64,000 nt of DNA from Rana temporaria (taxonomy: Eukaryota > Chordata > Amphibia > Anura > Ranidae): contig NC_053491.1 of the NCBI RefSeq assembly GCF_905171775.1, positions 337,335,841-337,399,840 on the forward strand, in the 5' to 3' direction. Below the pieces are notes generated by a model. It worked only from the letters and a program-made list of their open reading frames with translations, made no database searches and was not told where the DNA came from. This document shows, piece by piece, positions 1-10,483 of this stretch (the first letter of the stretch is position 1; every line of letters starts with the position of its first letter). Both the position numbers and the translations under genes were made by a program.

Positions 1-341
1 ACTTTTTTTGGTAAATGAGTAGGGGTACAATGTACAATCCAGATTTCGATAAGCCCCCTGCTCCCAGGCTCCACCCAAAGTCGGCGATGGCGGCCCCAGT
101 GCATGGCGGGAGTTGTAGTTCTCCCACAGAGCACAGGCACACAGACTTCAACTTGGCCGTCTAGTGCCTGTGCTCTGCAGAGAGACTACAACTCCCAGAT
201 TGCACTGCAGGGCAGACTCAGAGAGAGCGGGAGAGACAGAAGTTGGTTCTCCGAACCTCAGAGTCCTGACTCCTGCTGCCTTTAGTCGTGGAGAAGGAAG
301 TCAGTGTCACCAAGCAGGTGAGGGAGCAGAAGGTGGTCATG
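1..341. other. Intronic/upstream DNA with a short inverted motif
   Basis: No gene seen. A 12-bp inverted pair, GGGAGTTGTAGT at 108-119 and ACTACAACTCCC at 185-196, suggests part of an old foldback repeat. The first bases (AATGAGTAGGGGTACAATGT) resemble the arm ends of the foldback element at 6.8-8.2 kb. Confidence 0.4.
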
Positions 342-349
342 GTCTATTA

Positions 350-955
350 TAGGGTTGTCCAGATACCGATACCAGTATCGGTATCGGGACCGATACCGAG
401 TATTTGCGCTAGTACTCGTACTCGCGCAAATACTCCCGATACCAAAATAGAATACTTTTTTTTTTTTTTTTTTGTGACATCGAACGCAAATTGGATGGCA
501 CCATTGGATGGCACTGATAGGTGGCACTGGCATTGATTGAATGGCACTCATAAATGGATGGCACTGATAGGTGGCACTGGCATTGATTGGGTGGCACTGA
601 TGAGATGCACTAATAAGCTGCCTCCCTGCACTGATGCACTAATGGGCACTGATCTGCACTGATAGGTGGCACTGGCTAGCTGCACTTTTGGGCACTGGCA
701 CCGATGAGCTGCACTGACAGTGATCACTCCTTCAATGATATGTAGTTTTCCAGTACCGTATGCTAAAAAACAGCCCCACACCATGATGTACCAGTTCTTC
801 ATAATTCTAAAGAAAATATCTTTGGTCTGTATTGTGGTTTGAAAACGGTCACATGACATTAAAAAAAAGTATCGGTATTCGGTATCGGCGACTACTTGAA
901 AAAAAGTATCGGTACTCGTACTCGGTCCTAAAAAAGTGGTATCGGGACAACCCTA
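350..955. mobile_element. hAT-like nonautonomous element with internal minisatellite
   Basis: Perfect 8-bp target duplication GTCTATTA (342-349 and 956-963) flanks inverted ends TAGGGTTGTCC and GGACAACCCTA. The subterminal regions are rich in palindromic GATACCGATACC/GGTATCGG repeats. The middle (about 490-720) is a degenerate tandem array of a unit like GGTGGCACTGATTGGATGGC. An 8-bp duplication is diagnostic of hAT transposition. No transposase is present. Confidence 0.85.
490..720. repeat. Degenerate minisatellite inside the hAT element
   Basis: Repeated GGCACTGATAGGTGGCACTG-like units with variable spacing, including two near-identical copies of ATGGCACTGATAGGTGGCAC at about 503 and 557. 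A related CACTGATGGG array occurs at 60344-60650. Confidence 0.75.
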
Positions 956-982
956 GTCTATTATATAAAACTATATTATCTG

Positions 983-984
<2 letters not shown>

Positions 985-1064
<80 letters not shown>
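985..1064. repeat. (AT)n microsatellite
   Basis: About 40 perfect AT dinucleotides. Followed by GAGATAATATGGTATTTAAC, which recurs at about 1270, so the flank is itself duplicated. Confidence 0.95.
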
Positions 1065-1066
<2 letters not shown>

Positions 1067-1138
1067 CAGAGATAATATGGTATTTAACCTGGGGGTGCAT
1101 TATTGTATTTTTTTCCCCATATAAATATATATATATAT

Positions 1139-1318
1139 ACTGTGCCCATCAAAAGTTGCCACTGTGACAAAGTACAGACAATGATGATGAGACCAATTAA
1201 AATTATTTATTTGAGAAAAGAAGCACTTGTCGACTCCTCCAACAGAATTCATATTAGCCCATGCAGATTGCAGAGATAATATGGTATTTAACCTGGGGGT
1301 GCATTATTGTATTTTTTT

Positions 1319-1398
<80 letters not shown>

Positions 1399-1587
1399 AT
1401 ACAATAATGCACCCCCAGGTTAAATACCATATTATCTCTGCAATCTGCATGGGCTAATATGAATTCTGTTGGAGGAGTTTGTTTCTTCATTCATGATAAG
1501 TGCTTCTTTTCTCAAATAAATAATTTTAATTGGTCTCATCATCATTGTCTGTACCTTGTCACAGTGGCAACTTTTGATGGGCACAGT
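1139..1587. repeat. Long palindrome around an (AT)n core
   Basis: Left arm 1139-1321 and right arm 1394-1587 are near-perfect reverse complements (for example TGTGCCCATCAAAAGTTGCC at 1141 against GGCAACTTTTGATGGGCACA near 1567). The right arm has about 17 extra bases near 1480-1500. The (AT)n tract at 1323-1393 forms the centre. The right arm runs straight into the minisatellite, and the outer end of the left arm is one inverted minisatellite unit. Confidence 0.85.
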
Positions 1588-2438
1588 GGCAGCGTTTGAT
1601 GGGCACAGTGGCTGCATTTGATGGCATGGTGGCTGCATTTGATGGCACAGTGGCTGCGTTTGATGGCACGGTGGCTGCGTTTGATGGGCACGGTGGCTGC
1701 ATTTGATGGGCACGGTGGCTGCGTTTGATGGCACAGTGGCAGCGTTTGATGGCACAGTGGCAGCGTTTGATGGCACAGTGGCTGCAATTGATGGCACAGT
1801 GGCTGCGTTTGATGGCACGGTGGCTGCGTTTGATGGCACGGTGGCTGCGTTTGATGGGCACGGTGGCTGCAATTTATGGGCACAGTGGGGTGTGTTTGAT
1901 GGACACGGTGACTGCAATTGATGGGCACGGTGGCTGCGTTTGATTGGCACAGTGGCTGCGTTTGATGGCACGGTGGCTGCAATTTATGGGCACAGTGGCT
2001 GCGTTTGATGGGCACGGTGGCTGTGTTTGATGGCACGGTGGCTGTGTTTGATGGCACGGTGGCTGTGTTTGATGGGCACGGTGGCTGTGTTTGATGGGCA
2101 CGGTGGCTGTGTTTGATGGGCACGGTGGCTGTGTTTGATGGGCACGGTGGCTGTGTTTGATGGGCACGGTGGCTGCAATTGATGGGCACAGTGGCTGCAA
2201 TTGATGGGCACAGTGGCTGCAATTGATGGCACAGTGGCTACGTTTGGCACAGTGGCTGCGTTTGATGGGCACAGTGGCTGCGTTTGATGGGCACGTGGCT
2301 GCAATTGATGGGCAAAGTGGCTGCAATTGATGGCACAGTGTCTACGTTTGGCACAGTGCCTGTGATTGATGGGCACAGTGGCAGCGTTTGATGGCACAGT
2401 GGCTGTGTTTGATGGGCACAGTGAGTCTGCAATTGATG
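1561..2438. repeat. Minisatellite, 20-22 bp unit, about 40 copies
   Basis: Tandem units of the form GGCACAGTGGCTGCGTTTGA plus TGG, with variant blocks: GTGTTTGAT versions cluster at 2020-2160 and AATTGATGGG versions at 2160-2230. The clustering of variants suggests local duplication of blocks. Translated frames give long repetitive reading frames on both strands that are not genes. Confidence 0.95.
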
Positions 2439-2439
2439 T

Positions 2440-2528
2440 TTTTTTTCCGTGGCTTCCCATTATGGGCGTGAGTGGGGCCTCAGGTCTAAGTTTTGCCTAA
2501 GGCCTCACAAAGTCTAGAGCCGCCTCTG
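2440..2528 (-). mobile_element. Terminal segment of a hAT-like element adjoining the minisatellite
   Basis: On the minus strand the segment starts CAGAGGCGGCTCTAGACTTT, a hAT-type terminus (CAG...). It resembles the terminus CAGTGACGGCTGGTGCTAAA of the element at 23397-24305, which carries the same minisatellite. The other end was not found, so no target duplication could be confirmed. Confidence 0.5.
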
Positions 2529-2867
2529 CTATGAGGAAAGGGGAGGCCTTAAAACCATCTTTCCCCACATTCTCACCTAGGTGAGAAATATGGAAGTAGA
2601 GGGGGGGGAAATAACTATTGCTACCGTAAAGATAATTGATAAAAAAGGTAAAAGAAAATCGCATTAAAATACAAGGAAATCGAAGTTCCTCTCCACACAC
2701 ACACATGGTAAGAGCATAAACACATGTGGCGAGTAAAAACAATTTTTACAACCAAAAAATCTTACATATTGCTCCAGATGGCAAATTGACAGAATGATAA
2801 CCTGCAAAGATTTTTAAAGCAACGCTTATGGCGAATTTTGGGTGTCATTTTACAGGCATGCACAATA
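2529..2867. other. Unassigned intronic sequence
   Basis: No gene or clear repeat boundary seen; AT-rich with a short (CA)n at 2692-2705. Confidence 0.4.
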
Positions 2868-2871
2868 TTAA

Positions 2872-3374
2872 CCACTTGCCGACCACGCTATAACTGAATG
2901 TAGTCCAGTTCTGGGAGGGTGTCTGTCGCTAAACACAGATCAGGGCAAAGAGTCAATCACAGCGGCTCTTTACCGCGTGATCAGCTGGGTCCAATCACAG
3001 CTGATCTTGATGTAAACACACTTTTTGGTTATCGGCCCTCTGTTCATTATGCTGTGATGGGAGAAGAGAGTTGGTAACCAGCAAGTGTGAGAGGGGACAT
3101 CTATACTGATAATCAGGGCACTGATCAGTGCAGCCCCAACAGTGCCCATCAGTTCTGCCTATAACAGAAACCAAAAAATACTTTTTTTTTGTTTTGTTTT
3201 AGCAGGAAAAAAAATTTGGTGATTACATATGACCAAAAAGCTATATTTAAGTGAAAAATATAAAAATAATTCATATGGGTACATTGCTGCATGACTGCGC
3301 AATTGTCATTCAAATTAAGACAGCGCTGATAGCTGAAAATTGGCTTGGATAGGAAGCTGGTGAAAGTGCCCTGG
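2872..3374. mobile_element. TTAA-flanked element, CCACTT type
   Basis: TTAA at 2868-2871 and 3375-3378. Left end CCACTTGCCGACC; the right end is degenerate (AAAGTGCCCTGG instead of AAGTGG). The interior shares the CAAATAGAGCTTT/CTGCGGTTTTTATTTTT-type core with the copies at 12.1, 30.2, 36.6, 50.6, 51.7, 56.1 and 58.9 kb only weakly, so it is an older or divergent copy. Confidence 0.55.
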
Positions 3375-3378
3375 TTAA

Positions 3379-4164
3379 GGCTTGCCATGTTGGGTTGCTA
3401 TTTACTTGTCACAGCCTCATCTTTTATATTTTTTACTCAAAAGTTTAAAGGTTTGGCCGATCGTTTTAAGCTCATTCTGAAAATGAACGTGGCAGTCATA
3501 AGTAGGGTAACTAGCTGCATAATATGACAAAAATGGCAGCGAGAGATCCTCATTAAAATGATAAAATCATTTATTCCATAAAAACAAATAGTACATTTAC
3601 ATGTTAAAATCTTGGTAATCGGCATAGATGGCAGATGAAAAACACCACATGGTTGTCCGCAGTGTGATGGATGACAAAACTGCAAGGCTGTCAATGTATG
3701 AGCTTGTCATATGCCTCTAGTCGGCATCAGGGAGATAAGATCATGACAGATGTCAGAAAGCCTGCCATTCCTTAGAATCCTGCACAAGCGCAGTCTACCT
3801 CCCGGCAAACCCTTTGTGTTTGTGTGAAGTGGGGGTTAATGCAGGGGGCGTTCTAATGCTTTTTAGAGGTTCATTCCTCATTTGTCAAAATCACATACGT
3901 GCACGTGATCCAGTATTTCCGGGTAGAGGGAACGCATGCGCGACCACCGCCCCCCGGCTGTGCTGCTGCGCTGTCATTCACTCCAGCACAAGATGATCAG
4001 CGAGTCCCGCCCAATGATTTATGGTCGGAAACCTGCCGATTGGCGGAGCGGATGACAGAAGAGAGCCCTGTGTAGGTAAACAACACAGGGCTCTCTACTA
4101 ACAGCAGTTATGTGCCGTTTTACTTGCAAAGGGAGTAAAAACTGGCACATTGCTTAGTAAACAC
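3379..4164. repeat. Fragment of a TTAA-type element plus unassigned DNA
   Basis: 3379-3990 has no recognisable feature. 3990-4140 contains a hairpin GAGAGCCCTGTGT (4061-4073) / ACACAGGGCTCTC (4083-4095). The same hairpin position is kept in the CCACTT-type TTAA elements (for example GAGCTCTGTGTGTAAACACAGAGCTC-like stems near 36830), so this is probably the left part of the element that resumes at 4891. Confidence 0.5.
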
Positions 4165-4167
4165 ATT

Positions 4168-4887
4168 GGCCCAGATTCTCGTAGAATCGCGCAAAACTGC
4201 GGCGGCGTAACGTATGTCATTTACGTTACGCCACCGCAAGTTTTACAGGCAAGTGATTTATTCACAAAGAACTTGCCTGTAAAGTTGCGGCAGCGTATCG
4301 TAAATACCCCGGCGCAAGCCCGCCTAATTCAAATGATCCGGGTAGGGGGCGTGGAGCATTTAAATTAGGCGCGTTCCCGCGCCGAACGTACTCCCTAAAA
4401 TTTCCCGACGTGCATTACGCTAAATGACGTCGCAAGGACGTCATTGGTTTAGATGTGAACGTAAATGGCGTCCAGCCCCATTCACGGACGACTTACGCAA
4501 ACAACGTAAATTTTTAAATTTCGACACGGGAACGACGGCCATACTTAACATTGGTTGCCCCTCATATAGCAGGGGCAACTTTACGCGTCGCAAATCTAAC
4601 GTAAACGTCGTAACTTCACTGCGTCGAACGCGCGTACGTTCGGGAATTCGCGTATTTTGCTAATTTGCATACTCAACGGGGAAAACGACGGAGGCGACAC
4701 CTAGCGGCGGAAAAAAAAAATTGCATTTACGATCCGACAGCGTAAGAGCCTTACGCCTGTCGGATCTAATGGTTATCTATGCGTTACTGATTCTAAGAAT
4801 CAGTTGCATAGATATGACGGCCCAAATTAGGACTTACGACGGTGCACATTGCGTTGCGCCGTCGTAAGCCCTTTGAGAATCTGGGCC
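4168..4887. mobile_element. Harbinger-like MITE, about 720 bp
   Basis: Inverted ends GGCCCAGATTCTC and GAGAATCTGGGCC flanked by a 3-bp ATT duplication (4165-4167, 4888-4890). CpG-rich body with many TACG/CGTA motifs and subterminal inverted repeats. Same family and length as 19158-19883, 29337-30054 and 61750-62472. The 3-bp AT-rich duplication points to PIF/Harbinger mobilisation. No ORF. Confidence 0.8.
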
Positions 4888-4890
4888 ATT

Positions 4891-5655
4891 AACCGTGTTA
4901 GGCTCACATTTAACCTCTTGATTGCCCCTAGATGTTAACCCCTTCCCAGCCAGTGTCAGTATAGTGACAGTGCATCATTTTAGCACTGAGCACTGTATTG
5001 GTGTCACTGGTGATGTCAGTGGCAGTTAGTCAGCCCCCCCCCAGCATCTGTTAGTGTCAGATTGCCCCTGCACTATGGCAGTTCCATTCGAAGTGGCTGA
5101 TCACCACCATTAGTAGTATAAAAAAAATAAGTAAAAATTTCAGTGTACAGTATATACTGTCAGAGATTGATTTCCTGTCTCAAAACAGGAGAAGCTTGCA
5201 ATGCTTCACTGGCACAATCTGTTGAAATAAGAAGAGAGAGAGACAAACACACACGGACAGCTTCTTGTGGACTGGAGCAGGAGAGTGAGAAGAGAGGGAG
5301 GCGTTCCTCTCACCTTAGATTTAATGGCCTCATGACATCACAAAATAATTTCACGCAAACCAATCAATACACTTTTTTTTTTTTACCAAAGACATGTAAC
5401 AGAATACATTTTGGCCTAAATTTTATGAAGACATTTGATTTATTACATTTTTTTATTGGATATATTTTTTTATCAAAAAGTAAAAAATATTGTGTTTTTC
5501 CCCAAAATGTTTGCTCTTATTTTTGTTTTGTTTATATAATAAGAAATAAAAAAACTGTGGTGATGAAATTCTACAAACAAAAGCTCTATTTGTGTGGGGA
5601 AAAAATGATATAAATTTTGTTTGGGTACAGTATTGCATGACTGTGCAATAACCCG
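4891..5655. mobile_element. Right part of a CCACTT-type TTAA element, interrupted
   Basis: Contains GTTAACCCCTTCCCAGCC, then the ATAACCGCAG-like AT-rich core from 5350 to 5640 (AAAGCTCTATTTGTG near 5580). A stretch at about 5140-5345 is absent from other copies and is probably an insertion. Ends at the TTAA (5656-5659) used by the next element. Confidence 0.5.
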
Positions 5656-5659
5656 TTAA

Positions 5660-6150
5660 AGTGGAGTTCCAGCCTTTTAGTGTTTATTAAAAGTCAGCAG
5701 CTACAAAAAGTGTAGCTGCTGACTTTTAATAAACAGACACTTACCTGCTCCATGGTCCAGCGACACGGCCGCCTGGAGCTCCACTCCTCTCCCCCCCCTC
5801 TCCAGCCGGCGCCTCCATTCGTAGTGTGGGCACCCGGCCGTGACAGCTTTCGGCTTCTTGGCCGTGGCACTCACTGTGCATGCGTGACTCGCGCTGCGCT
5901 CTATGAATGGACAGGCGATCTCCTGGGACCTGTCGCGTGTCCCTGGAGATCGCCTAAAGGGAGGGGCCGCCTAAGGCGAGAAGAGAAGTCGCTGAGGCGG
6001 TCCCTGGGTGGAAGGAGGAAGTGGGACAGGAAGTCCCACTCCTACCGAAGCCCCCACTCCCCCCCCCAAAAAAATCACATGCCAAATGTGGCATGTAAGG
6101 GGGTGAGGAGTGCTTAAAGCGGAAGTTCCACTTTTGGGTGGAACTCCGCT
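5660..6150. mobile_element. TTAA-flanked MITE, AAAGCGG type
   Basis: TTAA at 5656-5659 and 6151-6154; ends AGTGGAGTTCC and GGAACTCCGCT. Contains the conserved hairpin AAAAGTCAGCAGCTACA / TGTAGCTGCTGACTTTT (5689-5727) and a GC-rich middle. Same family as 26343-26828, 52653-53130 and 56177-56651. Confidence 0.75.
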
Positions 6151-6154
6151 TTAA

Positions 6155-6605
6155 GGTAGCGCAGAAAATGGCCTGGTCATAAAGAGGGTAAAACTTTCTG
6201 GATCTGAAGTGGTTAAATAGGCTTCTGGTTGCAGGAGGAGGGGGTAAGCTTTTTTTAAGTGAACTTGCTCTTAACAATTCTATTGGGTTAAGAATCAATA
6301 GGCTGCATTCACAGAAACCTGTTCTGAGCCTACCACTGGGACCCTCTTCTGTGCATCTGCAAAGGACCCACATTATGTTATTGCATAGAAGTGTGCTGGA
6401 GATGGAATACTTTATTATCATAGAGTCGGCCAATTGGCACCCTGCCAATATTGTCATATGTCCGGCACTGTTTAATATCACATTGCTTTATATTTTCAAT
6501 AGGAAATAATTGTTCATATGAACTTGGTTATCAGGACAGCTCTGTTTATTGAAGAAGAGTGTTTCAAAATCTCCCTGTAAGCAGCATGTGCCAGAATATG
6601 CCTTT
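6155..6605. other. Unassigned sequence with a TTAA element end
   Basis: GAAGTGGTTAA at 6206-6216 is a CCACTT-type right end. The rest (6217-6605) shows no gene or repeat structure I recognise. Confidence 0.4.
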
Positions 6606-6752
6606 AGAGCCGGTTCACGCAGGGGCAACACGACTTTGTGCGCGACTTTGCGAGGCAACTTGGACACGACTTGAGCGTGGACCACAGCGCGACTTGGGGT
6701 GACTTACAACACAACTTGAAGTCGCCTCCAGGACGGGACTTTGCCAGTGGCC
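6606..6752. repeat. Truncated foldback fragment (GACTT-rich)
   Basis: Starts GAGCCGGTTCACGCAG and carries repeated CGACTTG/CAACTTG words, matching the reverse complement of the right end of the foldback at 10484-11333 (CAGTGTGAACCGAGCC). Cut off by the foldback element that begins near 6755. Confidence 0.5.
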
Positions 6753-8220
6753 TATCATGAGGGGGAACTCCACGCCAAATTTTAAATAAAAAAACGTCTG
6801 GAATGGATTTTAAGGGGAACCCCCTATGCTGAAAAAACGGTGTGGTGTTTTCCCCAAAATCCATTCCAGACCCTTATCCGAGCATGCAGCCCGGCCCATC
6901 AGGAAAGGGGGTGGGGACAAGCGCCCCCCCTTCCTGAACCATACCAGGCCGCATGCATTCAATATGGGGGGTACGTGCTTTGGGGCAGGGGGGGCGCCCT
7001 GCGGCCCCCCCACCCCAAAGCACCTTGGCCCCATGTTGATGAGGACAAGGGCCTCTTCCCGACAACCCTGGCCATTGGTTGTCGGGGTCTACGGGCAGGG
7101 GGGTTATCGGAATCCCGGGAGCCCCCTTTAATAAGGGGGCCCCCAGATCCTGGCCCCCCACCCTATGTGAATGAGTATGGGGTACCTCGTACCCCTACCC
7201 ATTCACCTGGGGGGGAAAAAGTGTCAAGAAAAAAAAACACACTACACAGGTTTTGTTTTATTAGGCAGCTCCGGGGGTCTTCTTCCGACTTCTTTGCTCT
7301 CTTCTCCCACCTTCTGCCGGGCTCCTCCGCTATCTTCTTGCAGCTCTTTTACTAGCGGCGGCCCGGTCTTCTGCGTTGTCTTCTTCCCTCTTCTCCCGCT
7401 CTCCGGTGTCCTTCTGCCGGGCTCCTCCGCTATCTTTTTGCAGCTCTTTTACTAGCGGTGGCCCGGTCTTCTGCGTCGTCTTCTTCCCTCTTCTCTTTCA
7501 CCGATGTTGACATGACGATCTCTCCCGCTGTAATGCCATGTCCGCGGTGCGCAACGATTTATATAGGCATGGGGCGTGGTCACGGGTGATGTCACCCGGT
7601 GACCCCCGCCCCCTTATGACGTCACAGTCCCGGGGCATGATGGGACTGTGATGCCATAAGGGGCGGGGTCACTGGGTGATATCACCCCGTGACCACGCCC
7701 CATGCCTATATAAATCGTCAGCATTACATCGGCAGAGATCGTTGTGTCAACATCGGTGAAAGAGAAGAGGGAAGAAAACGACGCAGAAGAGCGGGCCACC
7801 GCTAGTAAAAGGGCTGCAGGAAGATAACGGAGGAGCCTGGCAGAAGGACACCGGAGAGCGGGAGAAGAGGGAAGAAGATGGCGCAGAAGACCGGGCCGCC
7901 GCTAGTAAAAGAGCTGCAAGAAGATAGCGGAGTAGCCCGGCAGAAGGCAGAAAGCACCGGAGAGCGGGAGAAGAGGCCGGAGAAGACCCCCAAAGTCGAA
8001 AGAAGACCCCCGAAGCTGCCTAATAAATTACTTTAAAAAGCTGTCTAGTGTGTTATTTTTCTATTGACACTTTTTTCCCCCCAGGTGAATGGGTAGGGGT
8101 ATGATGTACCCCATACTCATTCACATAGGGTGGGCGGCCGGGATCTGGGGGCCCCCCTATTAAACGGGGCTCCTGGATTCCAATAAGCCCCCCGCCCGCA
8201 GACCCTGACAACCAATAGCC

Positions 8221-9986
8221 AGTAAAAGTCCCAGGATATTGCATTAGATAATCTCCAAATACAACATTGAATATATGCAATAAGCGTTGATTGATGTGAG
8301 AAGAATCTGTGCTCATGAAAGCCTTCACCATATAATAAACATTGCACCCGACATCATCTGATAAAAGATGGCTCCTTACCAGCTCCAGTTGACTCTTTAA
8401 AGGGTCACTAAAGGAAAAAAAATGTTTTGCTGAAATGACTGTTTATTGGGTATAGAGACATAAAAGTGAACTGATTCCTTTTAAAAATGATTAAAAATTG
8501 AATTTAATCTATCATATAATGTGCCTCTAGTTTCACTTTCGGTTTTAAAGGTACATACATGAAGTTCCGGGTGAGAGGTGAGTCGGGAAGACTCACAGAA
8601 CAAAAACAAACAAATCCAGGGCAGTGTTTTGTTTTTAAAATGAATCTGACTGGTTCTGAGGAGTTTTAGACACACAGTAATGACAGCTTAGACCACCGTG
8701 AAAATCTCCCAGTACCATGGTTCTAAGGAAACAGGCAACCAGGAAGTGTGGAGATCACAGCAGAATTACAGCTACTTCAAAGCAAAAACGAACAATGAGG
8801 ACATGAAACCAGTACTGCAGTAAGGTAAAGGAAGCTATTTAGCTAAAAAAAAAATTCCTTTAGTGACCCTTTAATTAAAAAGAAGTCAAATGCGCTTGTT
8901 TGGGAAACACTATCCCATAGGCCAGGGTTCCAGTATCGCAGTCCGATTGGAGGTATATAAATCGGAATGAGAGACCATAATAGTGTGATACTGTTTATTA
9001 AAAAACGTAAAAACATATAAAGCTAGCCAAATGGCTCCTTACTAGATCAGGTGCCTCGATCCCGGCACTGAGGCTGTAAGCGTGGGCCAGTATGGGAGAG
9101 GATCTCCGTTGTAGTGTGCTGCAGCGATGAAGCGTGCATGTCACCGCCGACAACCAGCAGACCCGGAAGTTGCGTTGTACGTGAATGGTATACGCCTCGA
9201 AGTACGTTTCGTTTGGATTACCATTCACGTACAACGCAACTTCCGGGTCTGCTGGTTGTCGGCAGTGACACGCACACTTCATCGCTGCAGCACACTACAA
9301 CGGAGATCCTCTCCTATACTGACCCACGCTTACAGCCTCAGTGCCGGGATCGAGGCACTTGATCTAGTAAGGAGCCATTTGGCTAGCTTTATATGTTTTT
9401 ACGTTTTTTAATAAACGGTATCACACTATTATGGTCTCTCATTCTGGTTTATATACCTCCAATCTGACTGCGATACTGGAACCCTGGCCTATGGGATAGT
9501 GTTTCCCAAACAAGCGCATTTGACTTCTTTTTAATTAAAGAGTCAACTGGAGCTGGAAAGGAGCCATCTTTTATCAGATCACGTCGGATGCAATGTTTAT
9601 TATATGGTGAAGGCTTTCATGAGCACAGATTCTTCTCACATCAATCAACGTGTATTGCATATATTCAATGTTGTATTTGGAGATTATCTAATGCAATATC
9701 CTGGGAGTTTTATTTGCACCTTTGCACTTTATTATGCATGGACTTTTTTGCATTTTTATTTATATTAATTTGTTATTAGGGTATAACTTATTTGTTATTT
9801 GCACGTAGCGCCCCCTACCCTACCAATTTCATATCACTGTTTAGATACTGTTTTAGGGAGGCAGCTTCCAATTTATGTTAATTATTTATTTTTTCATATA
9901 ATTGTAATTCAACAATTCACATATTGTGTTATTGTGGTAACATATATTATTTTTTTTGTGGCGCGAAACATATACCAATTCCATTA
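8221..9986. mobile_element. Palindromic element with 3' tail and 11-bp target duplication
   Basis: Perfect 11-bp direct repeat AACCAATAGCC at 8210-8220 and 9987-9997 brackets the element, which splits the outer foldback. Left arm 8221-9190 (minus the insertion 8400-8870) and right arm 9219-9712 are near-identical inverted copies of about 495 bp with a 28-nt loop at 9191-9218. About 270 bases at 9713-9986 are present only on the right. No ORF of note. The long duplication is more like retroposition than cut-and-paste. Confidence 0.75.
8400..8870. mobile_element. TTAA-flanked MITE nested in the palindrome
   Basis: Ends AGGGTCACTAAAGGAA and TTCCTTTAGTGACCCT are flanked by TTAA (near 8396-8399 and 8871-8874). 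The interior is palindromic (AAAATGATTAAAAATTG region). The opposite arm of the host palindrome (9530-9545) lacks this block, showing it is a later insertion. Confidence 0.75.
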
Positions 9987-10262
9987 AACCAATAGCCAGG
10001 GTTGTCGGGAAGAGGCCTTTGACCTCATCAACATGGGGACAAGGTGCTTTGGAGTGGGGGGCCGCAGGGCGCCCACCAGCCCCAAAGCACCTACCCCCCA
10101 TGTTGAGAGCATGCAGCCTGGTACGGTTCAGGAGGAGGGGTTGCTCGCTCGTCTTCACCCTCATTTCCTGATCGGCTCGGCTGCGTGCTCGGATAAGGGT
10201 CTGGTATGGATATTGGGGGGACCCCCACGCGTTCTCAATCTCCATAGTCTCTTGGAACATGG

Positions 10263-10483
10263 TGACATGAGTCTTTTTGGGGTGATCGCTTCTGGAGGAA
10301 GTCCAACTCTTCTTTTAGTCCATCTTTTTTTCTTCTTTTATCTGGTTATCTGTACTTCTGCTTGGTCTACGTGACCAACTCTTCGGTCTCACATATAAAA
10401 ATACACAAAAGAAATTCTAGGTTTTTGCCAATTGATACTTTTGACACTCCTGTATTTTGTAATGTGTCAATTTCTTTGACACC
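10263..10483. other. Unassigned intronic sequence
   Basis: No gene or repeat recognised; short. Confidence 0.4.

Larger units (their letters stand above)
6755..10262. mobile_element. Large foldback element, interrupted by a second palindrome
   Basis: Left arm about 6780-7620. Right arm is 7640-8220 and resumes at 9998-10260 after an insertion. Matching pairs include AGGTGAATGGGTAGGGGTA near 8083 against TACCCCTACCCATTCACCT near 7190, and AACATGGGGACAAGGTGCTT against its complement near 7030. The centre (about 7620-7640) lies in a GC-rich region with GGCATGGGGCGTGGTCAC/GTGACCACGCCCCATGCC repeats. No coding potential. A diverged relative is at 36040-36410. Confidence 0.75.

Noticed and set aside
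832..1490. YIYIYI-containing frames
   Set aside because: Translations of (AT)n tracts.
1561..2438. CRISPR-like array
   Set aside because: Units are directly tandem without unique spacers, and the DNA is plainly from an animal genome.
1432..2460. Long reading frames on both strands with repeated PSNAATVP or QRLMAQW words
   Set aside because: They are translations of the 20-22 bp minisatellite; frames stay open because the unit lacks stops, not because of coding.
5143..5613. 156-codon frame
   Set aside because: Covers a TTAA-element core and low-complexity A/T runs; no motif or splice context.
9114..9411. Two near-identical peptides on opposite strands
   Set aside because: They are mirror translations of the palindrome arms at 8998-9190 and 9219-9411.
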